NCBI GenBank assembly: GCA_947488625.1
Contig: CANKZR010000003.1
Location: forward strand, 157,023-221,022
Reading direction: 5' to 3'
DNA from: an uncultured Sphingomonadaceae bacterium
Lineage (GTDB): Bacteria > Pseudomonadota > Alphaproteobacteria > Sphingomonadales > Sphingomonadaceae
DNA length: 64,000 nucleotides
The notes under the pieces were generated by a model, which ran no database searches, had not been told where the DNA came from, and saw nothing but the letters and a program-made list of their open reading frames with translations. Made by a program: the position numbers and the translations under genes. Shown one piece after another: positions 1 through 7,638 of this stretch. Each line of letters opens with the position of its first letter. Within the stretch, counting starts at the first letter, position 1.

Positions 1-130
1 CATGCTGTGCGCCTTAGCCTATTGACGAGGCCGCGCAATCACAGCCCTTGGTCCGGTATTGAAATGCAACGCATGGTAGGAACCTGCGACGCCAGTGTCC
101 GTTCTAGGGCAAAACAAGACGGGAAATCTT

Positions 131-1030
131 ATGAACATCAGGCAATTTTCGCCCTCCGCCATGACTCTTGGCGCAATCCTCGTCGCAATCTCGGCGCAAC
201 CTGCTTTGGCTCAGGACATTGACCGCGTGGAAGTCGCACCGCCGGTGGTGGACATGGACGACACAGCCTTCTCCGGAGATTACTTGTCCATAGGCGCAGG
301 CGTGGCCATCAGTCCGTCCTATTCCGGATCGGACGATTACGTCTTCAATGTCCTCCCCATCGTGCAAGGCTCGCTGGGCGGGGTCGATATCTCACCACGG
401 GCGGGCGGCGTTACGCTGGACTTCATTCAGGACCCGGCCGATGGCGTGGGCTTCGACCTTGGCGTGGCAGGCCGTTTGCGCGCCGACCGGGCGCAGCAGA
501 TCGAGGACGAGGTCGTGCTCGATTACATCGAGCTGGATCGCGCCATCGAAGTCGGCCCCAGTGTAGGCGTGAATTTTCCTCAAGTGCTCAATCCCTATGA
601 CAGCCTGTCGATCGGCACGGACGTGATGTGGGATGTAAACGGCGCGCACGAAGGTATGGTGGTGTCGCCCTCCATCTCCTATTTCACCCCGCTTTCCCGC
701 TCTATCGTTGCGAGCCTTTCGGTTTCTGCAGAGTGGGCGGACGAGGATTTCCAGGATTACTATTTCGCCGTCGATGATGCCGACTACATCGGCCCCGGCG
801 CTGCACCGCTTGCCGAGTTCGATCCCGATGGCGGCGGCTTTACGAAAGCAGGCGTGAACCTGCTTCTGGGCATCGACCTTGATGGCGATGTGACCAACGG
901 CGGGCTGGGTCTGGTACTAATCGGCGGCTATTCGCGCGTGCTGGGCGATGCGGCGGACACACCCTTCACCAGCGTACGTGGCAGCAAGGACCAGTTCCTA
1001 GGTGCCGTGGGCATCGGTTACACGTTCTGA
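131..1030 (+). CDS. MipA/OmpV family outer-membrane protein
   Basis: Predicted outer-membrane beta-barrel of the MipA/OmpV family (the name comes from E. coli MipA, a scaffold for murein enzymes; porin-like roles are also proposed). About 299 residues. The N-terminus is a classic Sec signal peptide (MNIRQFS..., hydrophobic stretch, cleavage after ALA near residue 27). The chain ends in GIGYTF with the C-terminal aromatic residue expected of barrel proteins, and the last 35 residues show the MipA pattern of a small loop followed by a G-rich strand. An in-frame ATG 36 bases upstream would put a polar extension before the signal peptide, so the ATG at 131 is preferred. The neighbour on the right is convergent. 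The family call is fairly secure; substrate or partner is unknown. Confidence 0.85.
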   Translation: MNIRQFSPSAMTLGAILVAISAQPALAQDIDRVEVAPPVVDMDDTAFSGDYLSIGAGVAISPSYSGSDDYVFNVLPIVQGSLGGVDISPRAGGVTLDFIQDPADGVGFDLGVAGRLRADRAQQIEDEVVLDYIELDRAIEVGPSVGVNFPQVLNPYDSLSIGTDVMWDVNGAHEGMVVSPSISYFTPLSRSIVASLSVSAEWADEDFQDYYFAVDDADYIGPGAAPLAEFDPDGGGFTKAGVNLLLGIDLDGDVTNGGLGLVLIGGYSRVLGDAADTPFTSVRGSKDQFLGAVGIGYTF

Positions 1031-1051
1031 CGTTTTGCCTGAAGTGCGCGG

Positions 1052-1363
1052 CTATTCTGCCGCGACTGCCATTTCCGCTGCAAGACTGGCGAGTTCTCGC
1101 AGCGCAGTCATATGCCGGTCGAAAGCTATCGCTCCGTCCTTGGTAAAAGCTGCCCATGTCCGTTGCCGTCCCTCGCTTTTGGCTTTTTGAAGTCGGACGT
1201 AACCCACCTCGGAAAGGGCGGAGAGGTGCTTTGACAATACCGAATCGCTGACACCGATGATGTCACGCAGGGTGGCGAATTCGATATCGTCCACTCGCGC
1301 CAGCACTGCCGCAATCTGCAGCCGTGCCGGCGGATGGAGTACACTATCTATCGCCACGCTCAT
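1052..1363 (-). CDS. winged-helix transcriptional regulator (MarR/ArsR-like)
   Basis: Small DNA-binding regulator of about 103 residues consisting almost entirely of one winged helix domain. Residues of the type EFATLRDIIGVSDSVLSKHLSAL form the helix-turn-helix, followed by a basic wing (KAKSEGRQRTW). It matches the short winged-helix family often paired with a membrane protein in proteobacteria. The ATG overlaps the TGA of the upstream membrane-protein gene by four bases (ATGA), so the two are translationally coupled. The three palindromes in front of the pair (1827-1895) are the likely autoregulatory operator. No metal-binding cysteine cluster is visible, so the signal is unknown. Confidence 0.8.
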   Translation of the reverse strand: MSVAIDSVLHPPARLQIAAVLARVDDIEFATLRDIIGVSDSVLSKHLSALSEVGYVRLQKAKSEGRQRTWAAFTKDGAIAFDRHMTALRELASLAAEMAVAAE

Positions 1364-1812
1364 GATAGACTGCCCGAACGTTGCAGGTCGGCATGGAACA
1401 GTTTTTGCCACCAGATGCTAGTCAACGTCTCACCCACGAAAACGAGTACTACAACGACAGGAACCCATGGCGTCCAGACATGCAGCTTACCTGTCAAGAC
1501 TATGGCGGCGAGACCGGCGAGGAAGATGAGGAAAGCCAGGAAAAGCGCCGGGCGAGCTGCGCGAGACGAATATCCGCTAATGAAAACACCGTAGCGCCGC
1601 CGGTCGTCATGGACGATCCAGGCAAGACCGCCCAATGCAACGACGAGGCACACCGCCATTCCTGCCGTGCTCAATCCCCAGCCGAGTAGGAACAACGCCT
1701 CGATCGCGCCAAATGCGGCATGACGCCAGAGCGGCCAGGTCATCTGTTCTGCCATTTGTCGATCCATGCGTTCTACGCTGTCCAGCGCGACGCGGGCTTC
1801 TTCTCTATCCAT
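1360..1812 (-). CDS. small four-helix membrane protein
   Basis: About 150 residues with four predicted membrane helices (roughly residues 28-47, 50-68, 88-107 and 113-129) and a charged N-terminal region. It is the first gene of a two-gene unit with the winged-helix regulator that follows, sharing an ATGA overlap. The ATG at 1812 is preferred because GAAAGG lies seven bases upstream; a GTG five codons earlier would fall inside the first operator palindrome. Membrane protein plus short winged-helix regulator is a recurrent pairing whose biochemical role is not known. No catalytic motif was seen. Confidence 0.7.
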   Translation of the reverse strand: MDREEARVALDSVERMDRQMAEQMTWPLWRHAAFGAIEALFLLGWGLSTAGMAVCLVVALGGLAWIVHDDRRRYGVFISGYSSRAARPALFLAFLIFLAGLAAIVLTGKLHVWTPWVPVVVVLVFVGETLTSIWWQKLFHADLQRSGSLS

Positions 1813-1826
1813 TGTATGGCCTTTCA

Positions 1827-1895
1827 CTTTCCAATCTGGAAAGAGTTAGGCGTCGCTTTCCAGTTTGGCAACTTAAAACTTTCCAATATGGAAAG
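1827..1895. promoter_or_regulatory. three-copy 17-bp palindromic operator
   Basis: Three copies of a 17-bp element lie directly before the membrane-protein/regulator pair. Copy 1 (1827-1843) and copy 3 (1879-1895) are perfect inverted repeats with arms CTTTCC and GGAAAG around five bases; copy 2 (1856-1872) keeps the left arm but has a degenerate right arm. Starts are 29 and 23 bases apart. Copy 1 abuts the ribosome-binding region of the gene starting at 1812. Inference: binding sites of the regulator at 1052-1363. Confidence 0.75.
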
Positions 1896-1911
1896 TTATC
1901 GCTCGCTTCCA

Positions 1912-1944
1912 CAAAAAAGGGGAGCAACCGCGAGGCTGCTCCCC
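1912..1944 (-). terminator. rho-independent terminator of the S9 peptidase gene
   Basis: Read on the minus strand, GGGGAGCA (1937-1944) pairs with TGCTCCCC (1919-1926) around a ten-base loop and is followed by six T residues (1912-1918 region). It lies about 20 bases after the stop of the S9 peptidase gene. Confidence 0.85.
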
Positions 1945-1965
1945 CTTCTGGCGTTGACCGACGAT

Positions 1966-4011
1966 CTAGTCTTCGTCGTCGATCATCAGTTCAGGACGGG
2001 CGGGCGGCAGCGGTGCGTCGCGGTCGCCCGTCATCAGGTAGGTGTCAAACCAGCGCATCATGCGCAGGTTGTAGTCGTAACGCGCAGCAGCATTGGCATT
2101 GCCGTGCCCTTCGCCGGGATACTGCACATGGCGCAGCGGCGTGTCGGGACGGCGCAGCTTGATATAGCGATAGAGTTCCAGGCTCTGGCCCGGATCGACG
2201 CGGGTATCGGCGGTGCCGTGCATGATCAGCAACGGGGTATCGGCACGGTCGGTGTAGTAGATCGGGCTGACTTCGAGGAAGTGCTGCCAGTCTTCCCAGG
2301 GCCACTGGCGCGCGTGGACCAGATACATCTCGTTCGGGATGTCACCCGTGCCCACTTTGCTGATCTGGTTGGAAATGCCGACGAACATGACGCCCGCGGC
2401 AAATTCTTCCGAGTTGTAGGTGGACGACCACGCCGTGGCATAGCCGCCGTAGGAACCGCCGGTAATGCCGACACGGTCGGGATCGGCGACACCCATCTCG
2501 ACAAGGAAGTTCTTCGCATCCACCAGGTCGGTGAATTCGGGATCGGTGTAGTTACCCGAATGCTGCTTGGAAAAGTCCACGCCATAGGCGGTGGAACCGC
2601 GATAGTTGGGCAGGAACACGGCATAGCCCTGTCCTGCGGCAACCTGTCCCGGTCCGCTGTAATTTGTGACCCAGCCGTTGCTTTCGTGCGCTTCGGGTCC
2701 GCCGTGCACGTCGAAGATGGTCGGCGCGCCTCCGCTGGGAACACCGTCGACCGGCAGGATCAGGATGCCTTCCACTTCCTGCCCGTCGCTGGCCTGGTAG
2801 GTATAGGTACGCTGCTCTCCGAAATCGATGTCCGCAAGCCACGGGTTGTGGTTGGTCCAACGGGTGAACTCGCCGCGGTTGAACGCGAACAGTTCGTTAG
2901 GATGCTGGGGCGAATTGGCTTCCACCATCAGCCGGTTTCCGCCCTGTTCCAGGCTGGTGAGGATCAGGTCGCCGGGGATGTACTCACGTTCTTCATCCCC
3001 GCTGTCGGAATAGAAGCGCAGCACGCTTTGCGCGCCGACATGGATGATGGCGGCCAGGCGACCATCGGCCATCCACTCGGTATCCACCGCCGCTTCGGCT
3101 GCACCTTCGTTCAGCGCGCGATATTCGCCTGTCGCCGTGTTCACCAGGTGCAATGTGGTGGCGGCAGGATCGTTCTCATCGACGCCGGCGATCAGCGAAA
3201 GCTGCCTGCCGTCGGGGGAAAACTCCACGTCGCCCAGCTTGCCCGGTGTTTCCACGGTCAACAAATTCCCGGACGCCAGATTGAGCAGGTGAACACGCTG
3301 CGAGGTGAGCGAATCATCCACCAGCGGCGAAGGCGCGGATACGATCATCGCGGTCTCGCCATCGGGCGACAGGTCGAAGCTGCTGACATAGCCGGGCACG
3401 TCGATCTCGCGCGGCTCTGCGTCCACGTCGCCGCCGGTCATGGCCTGCGTCACGTCGGCCACGAACATGCGATTGAACTCGAATTCTTCCTCGTAGACCA
3501 CGGAATTGAAGCCATCCTCGGCTTCGGCATCGCGGTCCTCGTCCGGGGCGGCGGCGGTGAGCATGTAGACCTGCCCGCCATCGGGAGAGAAGGCATAGCC
3601 GCGCACGGCCACATCGCTGACGCCCGCAAGCTTGCGGTAGGAGCCGCCATCGACCGGAATGCCCCATACCGCGCGGTCGTCATCCTCAGCGCTCCACAGG
3701 AAGGTGGCCATCGATCCGTCGGGGGTGAAGCCGATGGACGAGACGCTCATATCCTCCGGCAGATAGGCGCGCACGTCCATCGCGCCGTCAGCCAGGTACA
3801 ACTGCTGGTCGGGCGTGCCGTTGTCCTCTCCCGCTGTCACGTCGGGCGAATGGATGCGGGTATAGGCAACGTGATTGCCATCTTGCGAAACGGCCACGGT
3901 GCCGGTGTATTCGATGCGCGCGACGTCCTCTGGCGTCATGTCGCGGGCGAGGGCGGGCGTGGCGGGAAGTGTCAATGCCGAGGCAAGCAGGGCAGAACGT
4001 AGGAGAGTCAT
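1966..4011 (-). CDS. S9 family prolyl oligopeptidase-like serine peptidase
   Basis: Exported serine peptidase of the prolyl oligopeptidase (S9) clan, 681 residues. A signal peptide occupies residues 1-23 (ends ALA). The first 380 residues carry repeated SPDG-type blades of a beta-propeller (for example around 142, 215 and 265), which normally gates access for short peptides. The C-terminal alpha/beta-hydrolase domain has the nucleophile motif GGSYGG (Ser about 520), the acid in HGTADTRVD (about 602) and the histidine in GEGHGN (about 636), so it looks active. It is monocistronic with its own terminator. Precise specificity (dipeptidyl, acylaminoacyl or oligo) cannot be read from sequence; a role in peptide scavenging is inferred. 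Confidence 0.9.
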   Translation of the reverse strand: MTLLRSALLASALTLPATPALARDMTPEDVARIEYTGTVAVSQDGNHVAYTRIHSPDVTAGEDNGTPDQQLYLADGAMDVRAYLPEDMSVSSIGFTPDGSMATFLWSAEDDDRAVWGIPVDGGSYRKLAGVSDVAVRGYAFSPDGGQVYMLTAAAPDEDRDAEAEDGFNSVVYEEEFEFNRMFVADVTQAMTGGDVDAEPREIDVPGYVSSFDLSPDGETAMIVSAPSPLVDDSLTSQRVHLLNLASGNLLTVETPGKLGDVEFSPDGRQLSLIAGVDENDPAATTLHLVNTATGEYRALNEGAAEAAVDTEWMADGRLAAIIHVGAQSVLRFYSDSGDEEREYIPGDLILTSLEQGGNRLMVEANSPQHPNELFAFNRGEFTRWTNHNPWLADIDFGEQRTYTYQASDGQEVEGILILPVDGVPSGGAPTIFDVHGGPEAHESNGWVTNYSGPGQVAAGQGYAVFLPNYRGSTAYGVDFSKQHSGNYTDPEFTDLVDAKNFLVEMGVADPDRVGITGGSYGGYATAWSSTYNSEEFAAGVMFVGISNQISKVGTGDIPNEMYLVHARQWPWEDWQHFLEVSPIYYTDRADTPLLIMHGTADTRVDPGQSLELYRYIKLRRPDTPLRHVQYPGEGHGNANAAARYDYNLRMMRWFDTYLMTGDRDAPLPPARPELMIDDED

Positions 4012-4168
4012 GTGTTAGGCTAATCCTCTTGTGGTCTGTTACAGTTGCAACCGTTAATAGCGCGCGCAGCGCACAGCGCAAATGCCTGCTTTTGGAGGGG
4101 AAAAGTAACCGCCGTAGCCGAGTGGACGAATCGGGTGTGTAATGGCTCCCCCAGGATCGGAACTGAAA

Positions 4169-4777
4169 ATGACGCAAGCCGTGCCCGCCCATTTCCTCCG
4201 CATCGCCCAGTTTGCGGCCATCGCGCTGACCGCAACCGTGGCGACACAGATCATCTATATCACGGTGGGGAACCTCGGGATGGAGCCTGACAGGCAGATC
4301 ATCTGGTCGCTGGAAGTGCTGGCTTTCCTGGCGATCTCGATCACCGGGCTTGCGCTGGTTCGGGCGCGGCCGCTGGTCGGTGCGGCCATCGCGGCAGGCG
4401 GAACGCTCAATACGATACAGGCGGGGATGGGCCTGGTAATGTTCGGCCCGTTGGGAGATGGCGGCGAGGCGCTGGCCCCTGTTTTCTCTGCCGTGCTTGC
4501 CATGGCCTTCCTGCTGTATTTCGCAGGCAAGGTGGCGTTCGGCATTGCCGCGCTGGCCGGTGGCGCAGCGCTGTGGAAGGATGGAAACGGCGCAACCCGT
4601 ATCATGGGAATCCTCGCCGCCCTGGCAGGAATGCTGGCGATCGTGCTGAACGGTCTGGCCATCGTTCTGGATGCGCAGATGACCTATCTTGCAGGTGGCG
4701 CGGGCACGGCGGCAACGTTGCTGCTGGCGCTGGTGCTGGTGCCGGCCACGCGCGGGACTGCAACCAAAGCGGCGTAA
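4169..4777 (+). CDS. multi-pass membrane protein of unknown function
   Basis: About 202 residues with five to six hydrophobic helices, rich in Ala, Gly and Leu, and no recognised catalytic motif. Two starts are possible: ATG at 4142 (no visible ribosome site) or ATG at 4169 (AGGA twelve bases upstream); the second begins directly with an amphipathic leader and the first helix. The protein at 4865-5263 lies downstream on the same strand and is also a small membrane protein, so they may be functionally linked, although 87 bases separate them. Function unknown. Confidence 0.65.
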   Translation: MTQAVPAHFLRIAQFAAIALTATVATQIIYITVGNLGMEPDRQIIWSLEVLAFLAISITGLALVRARPLVGAAIAAGGTLNTIQAGMGLVMFGPLGDGGEALAPVFSAVLAMAFLLYFAGKVAFGIAALAGGAALWKDGNGATRIMGILAALAGMLAIVLNGLAIVLDAQMTYLAGGAGTAATLLLALVLVPATRGTATKAA

Positions 4778-4864
4778 CGCCCCCCCCGTCATGAAAGGTC
4801 ATCCGCCGGGAATGGACGAACACGCGCGATCGGCGTAGTCTTTCCTTGGTGGAGGAGAACGACA

Positions 4865-5263
4865 ATGGCCGAAACGACCGATATTTCCGCATGGATCGCA
4901 TTATTCAGCGGGCTCTATGCCCTGGCGGCGGCGGTTGGCGAATTGCGTGCACCGGGTAGCTGGGCCGCGATGCTCGACGGTTTCGAAAACAGCGAGGCGC
5001 TGCGCTTCCTGACCGGGGTCGTGGTGCTTTCACTCGGCGCGGCGATCTACCTCGTCAATCCCTGGCAGCCGGGCGACTGGCTATCCATCGTCATCAGCGT
5101 GATGGGTGGCGGTATGGTGCTTGAAGGGTTGGTGATCCTGGCTTTCGGGCGTCCGTTCCTGCATTTCGCCAGCGCGATGATGGGGGCGGTGAACCGCATG
5201 TGGGCGCTGTTTGCGGCAGGGCTTGGCATCGTGCTGATCTGCGTGGCGATGCTGCGATTTTGA
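4865..5263 (+). CDS. small membrane protein of unknown function
   Basis: 132 residues with four predicted membrane helices; the N-terminus reads MAETTDISAWIALFSG. A strong ribosome-binding site (GGAGGAGAA class) lies nine bases before the ATG. The gene is convergent with, and almost touches, the SRAP-like gene (one base between stop codons). No domain could be named and no catalytic residues stand out. Confidence 0.7.
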   Translation: MAETTDISAWIALFSGLYALAAAVGELRAPGSWAAMLDGFENSEALRFLTGVVVLSLGAAIYLVNPWQPGDWLSIVISVMGGGMVLEGLVILAFGRPFLHFASAMMGAVNRMWALFAAGLGIVLICVAMLRF

Positions 5264-5264
5264 G

Positions 5265-5885
5265 CTAGCGTTCCACCGATTGCATGAGCGACGAGGAATA
5301 GGGCTGAAGCAGCCTGCTCGCCTTGTCCCAGCCGCCATGCAACCAATCGGTCCATGCGCCCGTATCTGGCGGCAGGATGGCGGGCATGGCATCGCGGCCT
5401 GCCTGCTTGAGCGCGGCGTTGGGCGTCGTGGTGAGCAGCGCCAAACCGGGCACTTCGCTATCCATCCACACCCCCGCCATAGCGAATATCGGCTGGTCGG
5501 CGCAGGCAAACCAGTGCTGTCGGCGCTTGTCGTTCGGCGCCGCGCGTCCCCATTCCATGAAGGCAGTGGCTGGCACCAGGCAGCGAAATTCCGGATTGCG
5601 CAGATTGCCGATCCAGAACGGGCTGTTTGTATTGCGCACGCTCAATACCAGCCGCGCAGGATCTGGCGCGGCTGGCGGCGGCGGCACGCCCCACAGGCGC
5701 GGCACCATGCGCCACGGCTGGCGTTCCTGCATCGGCCCGGCGATGAATTCACGGCCTGCCGTTATCACGGGCGCAAATCCTTGCGGCGCGATGTAGCCGC
5801 CCGTCCACGGATCGCCCCGCGCATTGATGCCGAAAGCCCGGCCAATAGCCGGTGCATCGGCATCGAGGCGGTACAGCATCGTCAT
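5265..5885 (-). CDS. SRAP (YedK/HMCES) family protein lacking catalytic Cys2
   Basis: 206 residues with the overall architecture of SOS-response-associated (SRAP) proteins, which shield abasic sites in single-stranded DNA by forming a thiazolidine through Cys2. Recognisable blocks are VPRLWGVPP, VRNTNSPFW (with the conserved Asn), CLVPATAFMEWG (conserved Glu) and DAMPAIL. However, the N-terminus is MTMLYR where family members have MC followed by a short motif (MCGR, or MCNLYR in related bacteria), so the nucleophilic Cys2 is Thr. The histidine normally just before the MP-IL block is also absent (AGRDAMP). The protein therefore probably cannot make the covalent adduct. It may be a non-catalytic DNA-binding paralogue. 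Confidence 0.8.
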   Translation of the reverse strand: MTMLYRLDADAPAIGRAFGINARGDPWTGGYIAPQGFAPVITAGREFIAGPMQERQPWRMVPRLWGVPPPPAAPDPARLVLSVRNTNSPFWIGNLRNPEFRCLVPATAFMEWGRAAPNDKRRQHWFACADQPIFAMAGVWMDSEVPGLALLTTTPNAALKQAGRDAMPAILPPDTGAWTDWLHGGWDKASRLLQPYSSSLMQSVER

Positions 5886-5907
5886 TCAGACCTGATCGGC
5901 AGCGGCG

Positions 5908-7509
5908 TTATGACGGGTTGTAGAAGGTGGGCGAACCCGGCCCCACCGGCAGGCCGAACACGAAGGTCCACAGGTAGAAGAACACGCTCCACGTGGTGAT
6001 GAAGAAGATGGTATAGGGCAGCATCATCGCGATCAGCGTGCCGACGCCCAGATCCTTCTGATAGCGCGTGGCCCAGGCCAGGATCAGGCCGAAATAGCTC
6101 ATCATCGGGGTGATGATGTTGGTGGTGGAATCGCCGATGCGGTAGGCTGCCTGGATCGCTTCGGGCGCATATCCGATCAGCATCAGCATGGGTACGAAGA
6201 TGGGTGCGGTAACGGCCCACTGCGCGGATGCCGAGCCGAGCGAGAGATTGATAACCGCACAGATCGCAATGAAGGCGAAAAACACCACCGGCCCGGTCAT
6301 GCCGCTTTCGACGAGGAAATTGGCCCCCGTGACAGCGGTGATTGCGCCAAGGTTTGTCCAGCCGAAGAACGCCACGAACTGCGCGGCGAAGAACACCAGC
6401 ACGATATAGAGGCCAAGCGCGGACAGCGCGGCGGACATCGCGTCGATCACATCGCGGTCCGTCTTCATGGAGCCGGTGGCACGGCCATATGCATAACCGA
6501 TGGCGATGAAGAAAATGAGGATCCACACCACGAAGCCATCGAAGAAGGGCGAATCCATCCGGTCGCCCGTTTCCGCGTTGCGCAGTACGCCCCATTCGGG
6601 AACCAGCGTCAGCGCCATCAGGCCCAGCACGCCCAGAAGCGCCACGCCTGCCCAGCGCAGGCCCTTGCGCTCTGTATCGGTCAGCGGCTGCATCATGCCT
6701 TCGTCCAGCACATCCGGGTCGGCCTTGCTGGCATCGTACGGCCCCAGCTTCGGCTCCACGATATAGATCGACACCAGCGAACCGATGCCGGCCACCAGGA
6801 AGGTGGAAACGAACATGAAATACCAGTTGGCAGTGGCCAGCACGGTATAATCGGGATCGATCAACTGCGCGGCTTCCTGCGTGATACCGGCCAGCAACGG
6901 ATCAATCGTGCCGATCAGCAAGTTGGCGCTGTAGCCGCCCGATACACCGGCAAAGGCCGCCGCCATGCCCGCCAGCGGATGGCGGCCAAGCGCATAATAG
7001 ATGGCGCCGCCCAGCGGGATCAGCACCACGTAGCCCACTTCGCTGGCGGTGTTGGAGATGATGCCGGCAAACACGATGGCCACCGTCACCAGCTTGGGCG
7101 GGGCTCCCAGCACCATGGAGCGCACGGCAGCGGACAGCAGGCCCGATTTTTCCGCCACACCCACGCCCAGCATCGCCACGAGCACCACGCCCAACGGGGC
7201 AAAACTGGTGAAGTTGTCCACCAGGCCGGTAAAGATGCGCCGCAAGCCATCGCCGTTCAGCAGGCTGACCGCGCGGATCATGCCGTCCTCTGCCACATTG
7301 GGCGATCCGGCAGGTCGCGGGTCCGTCACCGCCACGCCCATCCAGCCTAGCAGACCCGACAGCAGCACGATGCCCAGTGCCAGCAAGGCAAACAGCGATA
7401 CAGGGTGCGGCAGCAGATTGCCGAGCCATTCCACCCCGTCCAGAAAGCGGGTGAAGGCATTGCGCTTGCCCTGCTTGTACTCGGCGGTGGGCGTTGGAAA
7501 TTCGGTCAT
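5908..7509 (-). CDS. AbgT family transporter (aminobenzoyl-glutamate type)
   Basis: Inner-membrane transporter of 533 residues with about twelve hydrophobic segments, matching the AbgT family (E. coli AbgT imports p-aminobenzoyl-glutamate; some members export sulfonamides). The N-terminus (FLDGVEWLGNLLPHPVSLF) and the stretch around GVAEKSGLL are characteristic. AGGA lies six bases before the ATG at 7509; an in-frame extension further upstream is unlikely because it would add 47 non-homologous residues. It is transcribed away from the DUF885 gene across a shared intergenic region. No abgA/abgB peptidase genes are adjacent, so the substrate is open. Confidence 0.88.
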   Translation of the reverse strand: MTEFPTPTAEYKQGKRNAFTRFLDGVEWLGNLLPHPVSLFALLALGIVLLSGLLGWMGVAVTDPRPAGSPNVAEDGMIRAVSLLNGDGLRRIFTGLVDNFTSFAPLGVVLVAMLGVGVAEKSGLLSAAVRSMVLGAPPKLVTVAIVFAGIISNTASEVGYVVLIPLGGAIYYALGRHPLAGMAAAFAGVSGGYSANLLIGTIDPLLAGITQEAAQLIDPDYTVLATANWYFMFVSTFLVAGIGSLVSIYIVEPKLGPYDASKADPDVLDEGMMQPLTDTERKGLRWAGVALLGVLGLMALTLVPEWGVLRNAETGDRMDSPFFDGFVVWILIFFIAIGYAYGRATGSMKTDRDVIDAMSAALSALGLYIVLVFFAAQFVAFFGWTNLGAITAVTGANFLVESGMTGPVVFFAFIAICAVINLSLGSASAQWAVTAPIFVPMLMLIGYAPEAIQAAYRIGDSTTNIITPMMSYFGLILAWATRYQKDLGVGTLIAMMLPYTIFFITTWSVFFYLWTFVFGLPVGPGSPTFYNPS

Positions 7510-7638
7510 AAACGATCCTGTGCGCGAAACAGTGAAGCGGCGTTGCGTAACGGCATTGCCGCCAAGCGCAAGTGTGCCTTGCCAAGCGGCTACTATGTCC
7601 GCATCAATCTGCAAACAGCCTGAACCGGAGAAGTCGTC

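Noticed and set aside
1720..4002. Long plus-strand open frame (over 700 codons) antisense to the S9 peptidase gene
   Set aside because: It mirrors the third-position GC bias of the real gene, starts outside any ribosome site, is rich in His/Arg/Gly/Val and has no domain; the minus-strand peptidase has all catalytic motifs.
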